Shown piece by piece: positions 49,741 to 57,324 of a stretch of DNA of 58,146 nt. The notes under the pieces were generated by a model that was not told where the DNA came from, searched no databases, and saw only the letters and a list, made by a program, of their open reading frames with translations. The stretch covers positions 1 to 58,146 of the IMG/VR virus record IMGVR_UViG_3300030102_005682, one strand, 5' to 3'. Source of the stretch: a virus. Every line of letters begins with the position of its first letter. The stretch's first letter is position 1. Position numbers and translations under genes: made by a program.

Positions 49741-50205
49741 TTGAGTATAATTATTTCTCAAATTGAGAATCCTTATCACTCTTCGTACATAGATTTAATT
49801 CATAAAGAATACGCTGTAAAAAACACTGAGTTTAATAAAAATAAAAAAACAGTTGGTTATGAAACAATAACAACAAATAGTCTTTATTTACATCTTTCTC
49901 ATGAATCTTGTTCGTATATCGCCGATTATGCCTGCTCTCTTTTAAAGTCTAATTACACCACTGTTAATTGCTGGGGAGTGCACTACATGCCTAATTTTGA
50001 ATTTGATAGGCACGACCACGCAGGCTACGATTACACTTTTGTGTATTATGTTTCTGTCCCTGAGAACTCACCTATAATTTTTGATTATTTTTCTTACGCT
50101 CCAAGAAACCGTGATCTCATTATATTTCCAGCCTCTCTTCATCATTGGGTTGAACCAGTGCCTCATGATCGATATATCATCGCTGGTAATTTAAAATCTT
50201 TATAA
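49741..50205 (+). CDS. 2OG-Fe(II) oxygenase-like protein (154 residues), TTG start
   Basis: TTG 49741 is used because there is no ATG. FDRHDHAGYDYTFVYYVSVP supplies the His/Asp cluster, FPASLHHWVEPV the distal His, and DRYIIAGNLK the basic residue of the last strand. It is the fifth candidate of this fold and stands apart from the tail fibre cluster, next to the lysozyme. Its stop overlaps the stop of the convergent gene. Confidence 0.72.
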   Translation: MSIIISQIENPYHSSYIDLIHKEYAVKNTEFNKNKKTVGYETITTNSLYLHLSHESCSYIADYACSLLKSNYTTVNCWGVHYMPNFEFDRHDHAGYDYTFVYYVSVPENSPIIFDYFSYAPRNRDLIIFPASLHHWVEPVPHDRYIIAGNLKSL

Positions 50206-50373
50206 TTTACGTCTAGGAAAATTAGGTAAGGTGCCCTCTTCTAAATACCAATAATAAGCGGCTTTCCAATCTTTTTTATATTCAGCTCTTAAAAAATCTT
50301 TTAATGCTTTGTCAGAATCGTGCTCTAAACTAATAAAGTTAGTTAATCTTTTTAAAAATTCTATCATTGTCAT
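50200..50373 (-). CDS. Small protein at the end of the minus-strand replication operon (57 residues)
   Basis: The complement of 50371-50373 is ATG with AAAGGAT just upstream. The product (MTMIEFLKRLTNFISLEHDSD...) is helical, rich in aromatic residues (YKKDWKAAYYWYLEEG), and ends basic. It overlaps the oxygenase by 6 bases, end to end. No family known. Confidence 0.65.
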   Translation of the reverse strand: MTMIEFLKRLTNFISLEHDSDKALKDFLRAEYKKDWKAAYYWYLEEGTLPNFPRRKL

Positions 50374-50398
50374 ATCCTTTCGAAAAAGAATATAACGA

Positions 50399-50629
50399 TT
50401 ATTTTTTAAGTTTAGATTTGCTTTTTTGAGACTCTAGATGATCTTCTATTGCATCCCATACCTCTACATTAGACCAATGATTTAGAACAGCTTTAGACAC
50501 GTCTTCATGTAAAACTTTTAAAGTTCTAACGCCTATTGGTACAGGTTTTCCTTTGTTTTCATAAAGATGATCAATCTCTTCTCCAGTTAAACTTAAATAA
50601 ACTTCACCGCTTTGATACATTATTCTCAT
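50399..50629 (-). CDS. Small protein coupled to the PP-loop gene (76 residues)
   Basis: I start at the ATG complementary to 50627-50629, which overlaps the upstream stop as ATGA; a TTG at 50650 would overlap more. The product (MRIMYQSGEVYLSLTGEEIDHLY...) is beta then helical, with a Lys-rich tail. Probably works with the PP-loop protein, but no family is recognised. Confidence 0.65.
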   Translation of the reverse strand: MRIMYQSGEVYLSLTGEEIDHLYENKGKPVPIGVRTLKVLHEDVSKAVLNHWSNVEVWDAIEDHLESQKSKSKLKK

Positions 50630-51468
50630 ACTCCACACATCCCTTCGCAATCGTTAATGGCAACGCCACCTAGCTCGTCAAACATTGATATTTGTTTGTC
50701 TTCTGCCTTTTTATCTATATCTATTTCGCTTAAAGGCTTACCCTCTTTGGTAACAAACACGGTATAGCCTTCACGCATACCTTTGAACCCACCATTGATT
50801 TTCTTTTCAAATTCAATGACGTGTTGAAACTCTTCAGGTGAATTATCTTTTAAATATTTCCATTCTTTCCATGTTTTATAAGGACAAAAGGTACAGGCTG
50901 ATCTTGGTGGTTTTGGCATTTCGTGGTCATCAAACCATTTTTTACACATCGCTCTAGTTATGTTTCTTTCAACCAAAGGATATACATTTCTAATCCAAGG
51001 TTTCCTGGCCTCTTTAACACGATACATCTCGTCACGAGATATACCCATGATCATATCAACAACAACGCCTTTCTTAACACGTTGTCCTTTTTTATATCCC
51101 ATGTGAGTTCTAATAAATTTATGAATAGGTTCTATTTTGTAATGACCTGTACACTGCCTGGTAAGAATACCCATGCTATTTTTCTTTGGATCTTTTGTAA
51201 AAAAAGGAGGGGTTCTTGAAGTATGTAAACCCTGCGCAGCTTCTATAGAATCTTGTTCTATATCTCCTGCACTGATTACATGAATAGGATAATTTTTTAT
51301 TTTACTCTTCATCCAATCGAACCAATCATAAACTTCTTTTGGTTCTGCCATGGTGTCAGCAAACACAGCAAAATCAGGCATGGGACCTATCTCACCATAC
51401 TCATACATAAATGCCAAAGTGCTTGATTGCACTCCCGCTCCTAAAGATAATACGTTCAAATCAGCCAT
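50626..51468 (-). CDS. PP-loop ATPase, PAPS reductase-like (280 residues)
   Basis: The PP-loop LSLGAGVQSST (7-17) activates a substrate with ATP, as in PAPS reductases, and the C-terminal half has cysteines in SACTFCPYKTW and further CTGH, suggesting an iron-sulfur or zinc site. Phage members of this family are commonly labelled PAPS reductase or sulfotransferase; some related proteins act in DNA sulfur modification. No dnd or other modification partners are visible. It overlaps the SNF2 helicase by 13 bases. Confidence 0.78.
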   Translation of the reverse strand: MADLNVLSLGAGVQSSTLAFMYEYGEIGPMPDFAVFADTMAEPKEVYDWFDWMKSKIKNYPIHVISAGDIEQDSIEAAQGLHTSRTPPFFTKDPKKNSMGILTRQCTGHYKIEPIHKFIRTHMGYKKGQRVKKGVVVDMIMGISRDEMYRVKEARKPWIRNVYPLVERNITRAMCKKWFDDHEMPKPPRSACTFCPYKTWKEWKYLKDNSPEEFQHVIEFEKKINGGFKGMREGYTVFVTKEGKPLSEIDIDKKAEDKQISMFDELGGVAINDCEGMCGV

Positions 51469-52898
51469 TGTTTTAGCTCCTCTCCCATGACCTCTGTCGC
51501 CAAGTTAATCTTATTTCTTAAACTTTGTACAATCTTCTCATCCACAGTGCCTTCAGTTACTAAGTCAACATAAGTGACTTTTGATGTTTGTCCTATGCGG
51601 TGCACTCTATCCTCCGATTGTAACCGGACTTCTAAGTCATAAGAGTTACTGTAATATATCACAGTGTGGCTCTTGGTTAAAGTTAAACCATAGCCTCCTG
51701 TTTTAGGATTACCCACAAAATAACGAAGCTCTTCGCCATTTTGAAACTCATCCACAATTTGTTGTCTTTCTTCGCTCGGTGTGTCTCCATAAAAAGTAGC
51801 AACTGATCGTGGACCGTGCACCTTTGAAATTTCTGTTGCAATTGTTTGAATGTCATGTCTATAGTTTGCCCAAATCAAAACTTTGCCTGATGTCTCATCT
51901 AATATATTCATTAATTCTTTTAACCTGTTATTCTCTACTGCTTTTACTTCTCCGTTATCTAGCTTCACATGGCCACAAACTATCTGGTGTAGCCTTAGTA
52001 TTTGTGTTAATGCTGATAGCGCTGTCAATCTTTCTCCCTCTAATTCTGCTATGGCCATTCTTTTCATAGTTACATACATCTCTAATTGTTTTGGAGTCAT
52101 TGATACATTACGAACTTGATATATTTTCTCAGGTAGATCTAAACAATCATCTTTTAAAACTCTGTATGAAAAATTATCTAACTTATCGGCTAACTCACCA
52201 AGTCTTTGATAACTGACTATCATACTAAACTGATGTGTAGGCATATTTCTTTTTACCATTACACAATATCTATTCTTAAATGTCCAAAAGGAACTAAACC
52301 CTAGTAAGTCCTCACTTAAAAAAGCACATTGTGCATATAGATCTATTGGTGAACGAGTGACAGGAGAGCCTGTCATAATACGTCTGTATTTGATTAGCGG
52401 GGATAATTTTAAAATATTTTTAGTCCTGGCCGCAGTAGGATTTTTTATAGTAGTGCTTTCATCTACAGCCACCATGGCTTTGTGTGATAACAAAAACTTC
52501 TTTGCAAAATCAACACCTTTCTTTGTGCTGAAAGCCTCCACGTTCATTAGCAAAATTTTAAAATTATCATTAGGTAAAAAAACTTTTTCTAATTTTTTTC
52601 TGTCCTCTGCTTTATTGTCTGACCCCCACACGAATATGTCAGGAGTTATGTGCTCAGGTAAATGACTTTTAAGTTCTCTTTTCCAATTTTTATAAACAGT
52701 CTTAGGCGCTATGACCATTAGCGTTTCAATATCGCCTCTATCCCACAACCAGCTAGCGTTATATATTGCAACTAATGTTTTACCTGTGCCCATCTCCATA
52801 AACCAAGCAAACTCCTCCTTATCAAGGGCAGCGCCCAGTGCAGCTAATTGATGAGCAAAAGGCTCAGTCTTAAACGGATAGTCCTGTAATTTTTTCAT
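51456..52898 (-). CDS. SNF2-family DEAD-like helicase/translocase (480 residues)
   Basis: Motif I MGTGKT (36-41), motif II DEST (146-149) in place of DEAH, motif III RIMTGSPV, and the C-terminal motif VI QSEDRVHRIGQT are all visible. Such SNF2-like phage helicases act in DNA replication or repair. It leads the minus-strand operon and is transcribed away from the primase and ssDNA-binding genes. Confidence 0.9.
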   Translation of the reverse strand: MKKLQDYPFKTEPFAHQLAALGAALDKEEFAWFMEMGTGKTLVAIYNASWLWDRGDIETLMVIAPKTVYKNWKRELKSHLPEHITPDIFVWGSDNKAEDRKKLEKVFLPNDNFKILLMNVEAFSTKKGVDFAKKFLLSHKAMVAVDESTTIKNPTAARTKNILKLSPLIKYRRIMTGSPVTRSPIDLYAQCAFLSEDLLGFSSFWTFKNRYCVMVKRNMPTHQFSMIVSYQRLGELADKLDNFSYRVLKDDCLDLPEKIYQVRNVSMTPKQLEMYVTMKRMAIAELEGERLTALSALTQILRLHQIVCGHVKLDNGEVKAVENNRLKELMNILDETSGKVLIWANYRHDIQTIATEISKVHGPRSVATFYGDTPSEERQQIVDEFQNGEELRYFVGNPKTGGYGLTLTKSHTVIYYSNSYDLEVRLQSEDRVHRIGQTSKVTYVDLVTEGTVDEKIVQSLRNKINLATEVMGEELKQWLI

Positions 52899-52967
52899 TT
52901 CTTTCTAATTTAGAATATAGTGCTTGTAATTCTAATATCAAGTACTATATAATTACGTTAGAAAGAA
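52899..52967. promoter_or_regulatory. Concentric palindromic divergent promoter (P2 on plus, second promoter on minus)
   Basis: Inner arms TATAGTGCTTG (52916-52926) and CAAGTACTATA (52939-52949) and outer arms TTCTTTCTAA (52899-52908) and TTAGAAAGAA (52958-52967) share one centre near 52933. On the plus strand CTTGTAATT (52923-52931), 16 bases and TATAATTA (52948-52955) match promoter P1. On the minus strand TTGATA, 16 bases and TATATT form a second promoter. The outer arms serve as ribosome binding sites on both sides. Confidence 0.65.
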
Positions 52968-52975
52968 GGTAAACA

Positions 52976-53293
52976 TTGAGTAAAGTATATGTAGTACAAG
53001 AAATGCCTGGTAAGGACATTTTATCTGCTGATAAGTATGGTGAACTTGTCCCTGTCATGCCACCCAACTATCAAGTTATCCTGAGTCCAGGACCAGCTGT
53101 TGCTAAGATGAAGCGTGCAATCAAGTCGTTTACAGATGATGATTACATACTTTGTATGGGCGACCCTTCTTTGATAGGCATTGTTTGTGCATATTGCTCA
53201 GAGTTGAATGGTGGTAAATTTAATCTGTTGAAGTGGGATAAAAAACATCAAAAGTATTATCCTATATCAATAGATCTCTATAGGAGAACGTAA
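52976..53293 (+). CDS. Conserved early phage protein (105 residues), TTG start
   Basis: TTG 52976 follows GAAAGAAGG. The protein (SKVYVVQEMPGKDILSADKYG, then YILCMGDPSLIGIVCAYCSE and KWDKKHQKYYPISIDL) has the outline of a small phage protein I often see upstream of replication genes, function unknown. It opens the plus-strand replication operon under promoter P2, and its stop overlaps the next start. Confidence 0.8.
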   Translation: MSKVYVVQEMPGKDILSADKYGELVPVMPPNYQVILSPGPAVAKMKRAIKSFTDDDYILCMGDPSLIGIVCAYCSELNGGKFNLLKWDKKHQKYYPISIDLYRRT

Positions 53294-53859
53294 TGACTAA
53301 CGCATCTATACTTGAGTCTTTAGAAGAATCATCTAAGGATTTAGGTAAACTTGACGATGGATCTTTGTCCTCATTGGGCTCGAAGTGTCATGAAATCGAA
53401 TCAACTGTAGCTGAACTTGAAAATATTGAGTCACATAAAAAAGGTCTCAATCAAAAGTTACAGAAGTTGTACGATGAGACAGCCGAGTTGCTTAGGGCTA
53501 AGAATCTATCTTCACTTACCTTGGCTAATGGATCAAAAGTCACTGCATCAGAAAAAGTAGTAGCACATATCAAAAAAGATATTCAATCTGAAGCTTTTGA
53601 TATACTACGAAAAAAAGGATTCGGTGATCTGATTAAGCGTGAGGTAAAAGCAAACTTCGCTAAGGGCGAAGATTCTCAAGCAGAAATGTTCATACGTGCG
53701 ATCGAAGAGCAAGGACTTCAACCGGTGGATGATGCCAAAATACATCCAAGCACTCTTAAAGCTTTCTTTAAAGAGCAGCTGGATAAAGGCAACCCGCACG
53801 AATTACCTTTAGATCTTTTCGGGGTACATGTTTTGAACGAAATAAAGATAAGGAGATAA
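53293..53859 (+). CDS. Gam-like/host-nuclease-related coiled-coil protein (188 residues)
   Basis: An N-terminal coiled coil (about 1-70) is followed by SLTLANGSKVTASEKVVAHI, GFGDLIKREVKANFAKGED and HPSTLKAFFKEQL...LFGVHV. This string is characteristic of a common phage early protein next to ssDNA-binding proteins. Its role is unknown; a Gam-like or recombination-mediator role is a guess. Confidence 0.75.
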   Translation: MTNASILESLEESSKDLGKLDDGSLSSLGSKCHEIESTVAELENIESHKKGLNQKLQKLYDETAELLRAKNLSSLTLANGSKVTASEKVVAHIKKDIQSEAFDILRKKGFGDLIKREVKANFAKGEDSQAEMFIRAIEEQGLQPVDDAKIHPSTLKAFFKEQLDKGNPHELPLDLFGVHVLNEIKIRR

Positions 53860-53861
53860 TT

Positions 53862-54695
53862 ATGCGTAAGAGAAAAACCGTAAATAAGAAAAAACTGTCT
53901 GCTAATAAAGCAGTGCAGGAAACTAAGACACAGGCAGTTGCAGCTGTGACTCTTGACAGTCTTGAGGCACTCAGTGGTAGAGGGCTTCAGAATGTATCAA
54001 ATGATACTATGGCTACGCCAAGAATTAAAATATTAATGCAACTATCACCAGAACTAGAAGAGATAGAAGGTGCTAAGGCAGGAATGATTTACAACACAGT
54101 AACTCAAGAACTCTATAAATCTGATGAAGGTTTAAGAGTCGTGCCTTGTTATTTTCAGCTTCAATATGTTGAGTGGGCGGACCGTGGCCAGGGGTCAGGT
54201 GCACCTATAAATGTGTATGATGCTAACTCTGATATTCTGATGAAAACAAAAAGAGACGATCAGAATAAGGATAGGCTCGACACTGGTAATTACATTGACA
54301 CTTGTCATAATCATTTTGTTTTGGTTATTGGCAAAGACGATGTGCCATCACCTGCTGTTATCACATTTAAGTCTACACAGCTTAAACACAGTAAGCGTTG
54401 GAATACCATGATGAAGAGACAATTCCTCAAGGGAAAAAACGGAAACTTGTTCGCAGCTCCTGCGTTTGCTCACGTTTATAAGTGGACGACAATGAAGGAG
54501 TCTAATGATAAAGGCACTTGGTATGGTTGGAATGGTCCTACCAAGGAAGCAGTTCTCACTGAACTACCTAACGGTGGTGAGTTGCTAAGCATGGCGAAAG
54601 AGTTTGAAGAGAGTTGTAGAAAAGGTGAAAGAAATGTTTCTTATGAAGAAGCAGAGACATCATCTGGTGACTCAGATTCAAGCATACCATTTTAA
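53862..54695 (+). CDS. Probable ssDNA-binding protein with IPF tip (277 residues)
   Basis: A basic N-terminus is followed by a beta-rich core (GLRVVPCYFQLQYVEWADRG, HNHFVLVIGKDDVPSP) and an acidic, Ser-rich tail ending SGDSDSSIPF. That tail resembles the acidic DxIPF tip of bacterial SSB, which recruits repair and replication proteins. It is located between an early coiled-coil protein and the primase. The DNA-binding role is inferred from the tail and context. A terminator follows directly. Confidence 0.75.
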   Translation: MRKRKTVNKKKLSANKAVQETKTQAVAAVTLDSLEALSGRGLQNVSNDTMATPRIKILMQLSPELEEIEGAKAGMIYNTVTQELYKSDEGLRVVPCYFQLQYVEWADRGQGSGAPINVYDANSDILMKTKRDDQNKDRLDTGNYIDTCHNHFVLVIGKDDVPSPAVITFKSTQLKHSKRWNTMMKRQFLKGKNGNLFAAPAFAHVYKWTTMKESNDKGTWYGWNGPTKEAVLTELPNGGELLSMAKEFEESCRKGERNVSYEEAETSSGDSDSSIPF

Positions 54696-54702
54696 ATTAA
54701 CT

Positions 54703-54728
54703 AGGGGGCGATAAGCCCCCTTTATTTT
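54703..54728 (+). terminator. Rho-independent terminator after ssDNA-binding gene
   Basis: AGGGGGC (54703-54709), loop GATAA, GCCCCCT (54715-54721), then TTATTTTT. It would reduce downstream transcription of the primase relative to the abundant ssDNA-binding protein. Confidence 0.85.
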
Positions 54729-54739
54729 TGGGAGTGCAT

Positions 54740-56242
54740 TTGAAATACGAGAAATTTAGAGAGATATTTAAAGGTTTAGATAGAGCCTATGGTGTCTATT
54801 ATAAAGGTGAAACAAAGGAGAATGGAAAGCTTTCTGGTAAAGCCTACATTAAAAAAGAGCCTTTGTTTGATCAATACTATGATGCTCATCTAGACGGTAA
54901 GGACCCTGGACTAGGGGTAATTCCTATCATGGACGACTCCAATTGTTTTTGGGGTTGCTGTGATATTGATAAGTATCCTCTAGATTTCAAAGCTATAATA
55001 AAAAAATTAAGAAACAAAAATATTCCTATGATTGTGTGTCGTTCTAAGAGTGGCGGGGCACATCTATTTCTTTTTACTAAACAGCCTGTGCCTGCATCTT
55101 TAATGAGAACTAAGTTATCAGAGATAGCTGCCTCTTTAGGATATGCAGATTGTGAAATATTTCCAAAGCAAGAAGAGATAAAAAAAGATAGAGGAGACAC
55201 AGGTAATTTTTTAAACCTACCTTATCACGGTGGTGATGAGAGTATGAGATATGCCATGGATGATGAGGGTAATTCATTATCTGTGGAAGAGTTTTATCAA
55301 CTATATGATAAATATGTTTTGACTCCAAAAGAACTAAAAGATGTAAAGGTTGTTGAAGAGTCAAGAGAGTTAAAGGATGGTCCACCTTGTTTGGAAACTT
55401 TGATGGCTGAGGGTTTCCCTGAAGGTACAAGAGACAATGCTTTGTATCAATATGCAGTGTATGCAAAGAAAGCTTTTCCTGATCACTGGCAAGATAAGAT
55501 ATCTGAGTTCAATCATAAATATATGGACCCAGCTTTATCTGTTAACCAGGTAAATAAAACAATCAGACAGCATGAAAAGAAAGAGTATGCGTACAAATGT
55601 AAAGATCAACCAATGTGTTCACATTGTAATTCTAATTTATGTCGTCAAAGACAGTTTGGTATTGGTGTAGATTATGAACATAAGTTTGGTGATTTAACGA
55701 AGTATCAATCCGATGAATCTGTTTGGTTTCTAAACGTTGATGGTAGGCGTTTAGAGTTAACCACAGATAGCCTGTTCGAGCAGTCTAAGTTTCGAAAAGC
55801 TTGTATGGATAATTTGAATGTACTCCCAAATCCATTGAGTAATAGAGACTGGACTGCTCGTATTCAGCAGCTACTACAATCAGTCGAAATAATAGAAATG
55901 CCCAAAGAGGTTAGAAAGGAAGGTCGCTTTGAACAACATCTCGATAATTTCATTAATGATCAAGGTAAGGCACTCAATATTGAAGAAATTCTTATTGGAA
56001 AAGCCTGGTCAGAAGACGGAAAAATCTACTTCAAAATGTCTTCACTAGAAGAATATTTAATGAAGAAGAGGTTTACTGAGTTTACTACAACTCAGATGGG
56101 AGCACGTATCAAACAAATAGGTGGTGGCGATACTCGTAAGAGAGTTCGTGGTCGCTTGGTTTACATGTGGTACGTGCCCGACCAAGAGAAAGAAGAGGTA
56201 AACTTAGACTTACCTTCTATGAAGGAGGAGATACCATTTTAA
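54740..56242 (+). CDS. AEP-type primase (PrimPol/TOTE-like), TTG start
   Basis: I choose TTG 54740, which has GGGAG 5-9 bases upstream, over TTG 54728 that lies in the terminator. The catalytic D75-x-D77 (CCDIDKYP) and S104-G-G-A-H108-L motif are typical of archaeo-eukaryotic primases, with EIFPKQ and TGNFLNLPYHGG downstream. The middle has a Cys cluster (YKCKDQPMCSHCNSNLC) that fits a zinc site. The C-terminus ends EEIPF, the same tip as the ssDNA-binding protein. It synthesises primers and likely works with the polymerase and helicase genes beyond it. Confidence 0.85.
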   Translation: MKYEKFREIFKGLDRAYGVYYKGETKENGKLSGKAYIKKEPLFDQYYDAHLDGKDPGLGVIPIMDDSNCFWGCCDIDKYPLDFKAIIKKLRNKNIPMIVCRSKSGGAHLFLFTKQPVPASLMRTKLSEIAASLGYADCEIFPKQEEIKKDRGDTGNFLNLPYHGGDESMRYAMDDEGNSLSVEEFYQLYDKYVLTPKELKDVKVVEESRELKDGPPCLETLMAEGFPEGTRDNALYQYAVYAKKAFPDHWQDKISEFNHKYMDPALSVNQVNKTIRQHEKKEYAYKCKDQPMCSHCNSNLCRQRQFGIGVDYEHKFGDLTKYQSDESVWFLNVDGRRLELTTDSLFEQSKFRKACMDNLNVLPNPLSNRDWTARIQQLLQSVEIIEMPKEVRKEGRFEQHLDNFINDQGKALNIEEILIGKAWSEDGKIYFKMSSLEEYLMKKRFTEFTTTQMGARIKQIGGGDTRKRVRGRLVYMWYVPDQEKEEVNLDLPSMKEEIPF

Positions 56243-57324
56243 AACATTTAGATTTATTTTCAGGTATAGGTGGGTTTAGTCTTGGTTTAGAAGAAGCAGG
56301 ATTAGTTGATACGGTAGCTTTTTGTGATTGGGAGGCTTACTGTCAAGAAGTTTTAAGAAAACATTGGCCAGGCGTGCCAGTGTATGGAGATATAAAGGAG
56401 CTAACACATGAAAGACTCAGAGCAGATGGAATTAATTCCATCGACATCATCACAGGAGGATACCCCTGTCAGCCTTTCTCAGTCGCTGGACGACAAAAAG
56501 CTGAAAAGGATCCGAGACATCTCTGGCCAGAGTATTTTAGGCTTGTCAAAGAACTCAGGCCAACTTGGGTCATTGGAGAAAACGTTAGTGGACACGTTAA
56601 ACTCGGTCTCGACACCGTACTCGAGAACTTGGAGAGTGAAGGTTACTCAACAAGGACGTTTAGTATTTCAGCTTCGAGCATCGGTGCCAACCATCAACGG
56701 GAAAGGATCTGGGTTATTGCCCACGCCAACGACACAGGAGATAGAACATCACGACATCAATTTAACAAAGACAGGGAGAAGATTATCAAAGGACGGGAAG
56801 AGCAGTCACAGTTTGAACTTAGCAGATACGGTGAGGGTTTGGAGAACTCCAGATGCTCACAGTGGCCGTGGAGCTTCGAGCAAGGAAAGAATGAAGATGA
56901 AATTAGAGAAGGGTATGCCAATCAGCCTGAACGATCAGGTGGCACATCCGAACTTGATGTGGCCGACTCCAAGAGCATCAGCAGCGATGGCAGAGGACAT
57001 CAAGAATATACAGAAGCGGGGCACGGAGAGGGGCAGGTTAGAGGAGAGAGTGGCTTTAAGATGGCCGACTCCAACTACAAACGACAGCAAGAACAACGGG
57101 GGAGCATCTCAACTACGAGCAGGCAGGAGAGGTTTTGGAAAGAATCTGAATGCCGTAGTAGCGCAGAGATCTCAAAATGGTGGGAGTCTGAACCCGACGT
57201 GGGTCGAGTGGCTCATGGCTTACCCAAAAGGGTGGACAGACTTAAGTGCTTAGGTAATGCAGTTGTACCTATTATTCCTTATCTGATCGGTAAAAGTATT
57301 CTAGAGACATACGACATTGAGTAA
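56236..57324 (+). CDS. DNA cytosine-5 methyltransferase, probable ATT start
   Basis: Motif I DLFSGIGGFSLG (6-17), motif IV GGYPCQPFS with catalytic C78, motif VI ENV (115-117), motif VIII QRERIW (154-159) and motif X RLKCLGNAVVP are intact, so the enzyme should methylate cytosine C5, protecting phage DNA from restriction. No ATG/GTG/TTG lies near the expected N-terminus; ATT 56236 follows AAGGAGG at ideal distance, giving (M)LKHLDLF. The variable target region (about 160-320) has four A(D/N/H)-type repeats (HANDT, LENSR, VADSK, MADSN). A second gene overlaps it in the +1 frame. Confidence 0.93.
   Translation: MLKHLDLFSGIGGFSLGLEEAGLVDTVAFCDWEAYCQEVLRKHWPGVPVYGDIKELTHERLRADGINSIDIITGGYPCQPFSVAGRQKAEKDPRHLWPEYFRLVKELRPTWVIGENVSGHVKLGLDTVLENLESEGYSTRTFSISASSIGANHQRERIWVIAHANDTGDRTSRHQFNKDREKIIKGREEQSQFELSRYGEGLENSRCSQWPWSFEQGKNEDEIREGYANQPERSGGTSELDVADSKSISSDGRGHQEYTEAGHGEGQVRGESGFKMADSNYKRQQEQRGSISTTSRQERFWKESECRSSAEISKWWESEPDVGRVAHGLPKRVDRLKCLGNAVVPIIPYLIGKSILETYDIE
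56408..57253 (+). CDS. Overlapping +1-frame gene inside the cytosine methyltransferase (281 residues)
   Basis: It has its own ribosome binding site (AAAGGAG at 56394-56400, 7 bases before ATG 56408), wholly inside the methyltransferase gene. The product contains SLEKTLVDTLNS, W-x-VKVTQQGRLVFQL, four repeats LLPTPTTQE, VWRTPDAHS, MWPTPRASA and RWPTPTTND, and the end LNPTWVEWLMAYPKGW. From memory, proteins with this same series occur in many phages, labelled hypothetical or methyltransferase. Each WPTP unit uses the same bases as an ADS/ANT-type repeat of the methyltransferase. About 78% of the methyltransferase codons are shared. Confidence 0.85.
   Translation: MKDSEQMELIPSTSSQEDTPVSLSQSLDDKKLKRIRDISGQSILGLSKNSGQLGSLEKTLVDTLNSVSTPYSRTWRVKVTQQGRLVFQLRASVPTINGKGSGLLPTPTTQEIEHHDINLTKTGRRLSKDGKSSHSLNLADTVRVWRTPDAHSGRGASSKERMKMKLEKGMPISLNDQVAHPNLMWPTPRASAAMAEDIKNIQKRGTERGRLEERVALRWPTPTTNDSKNNGGASQLRAGRRGFGKNLNAVVAQRSQNGGSLNPTWVEWLMAYPKGWTDLSA

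Noticed and set aside
51809-52119. Plus-strand frames inside the SNF2 helicase gene
   Set aside because: They are antisense shadows of an intact helicase with all motifs on the minus strand.
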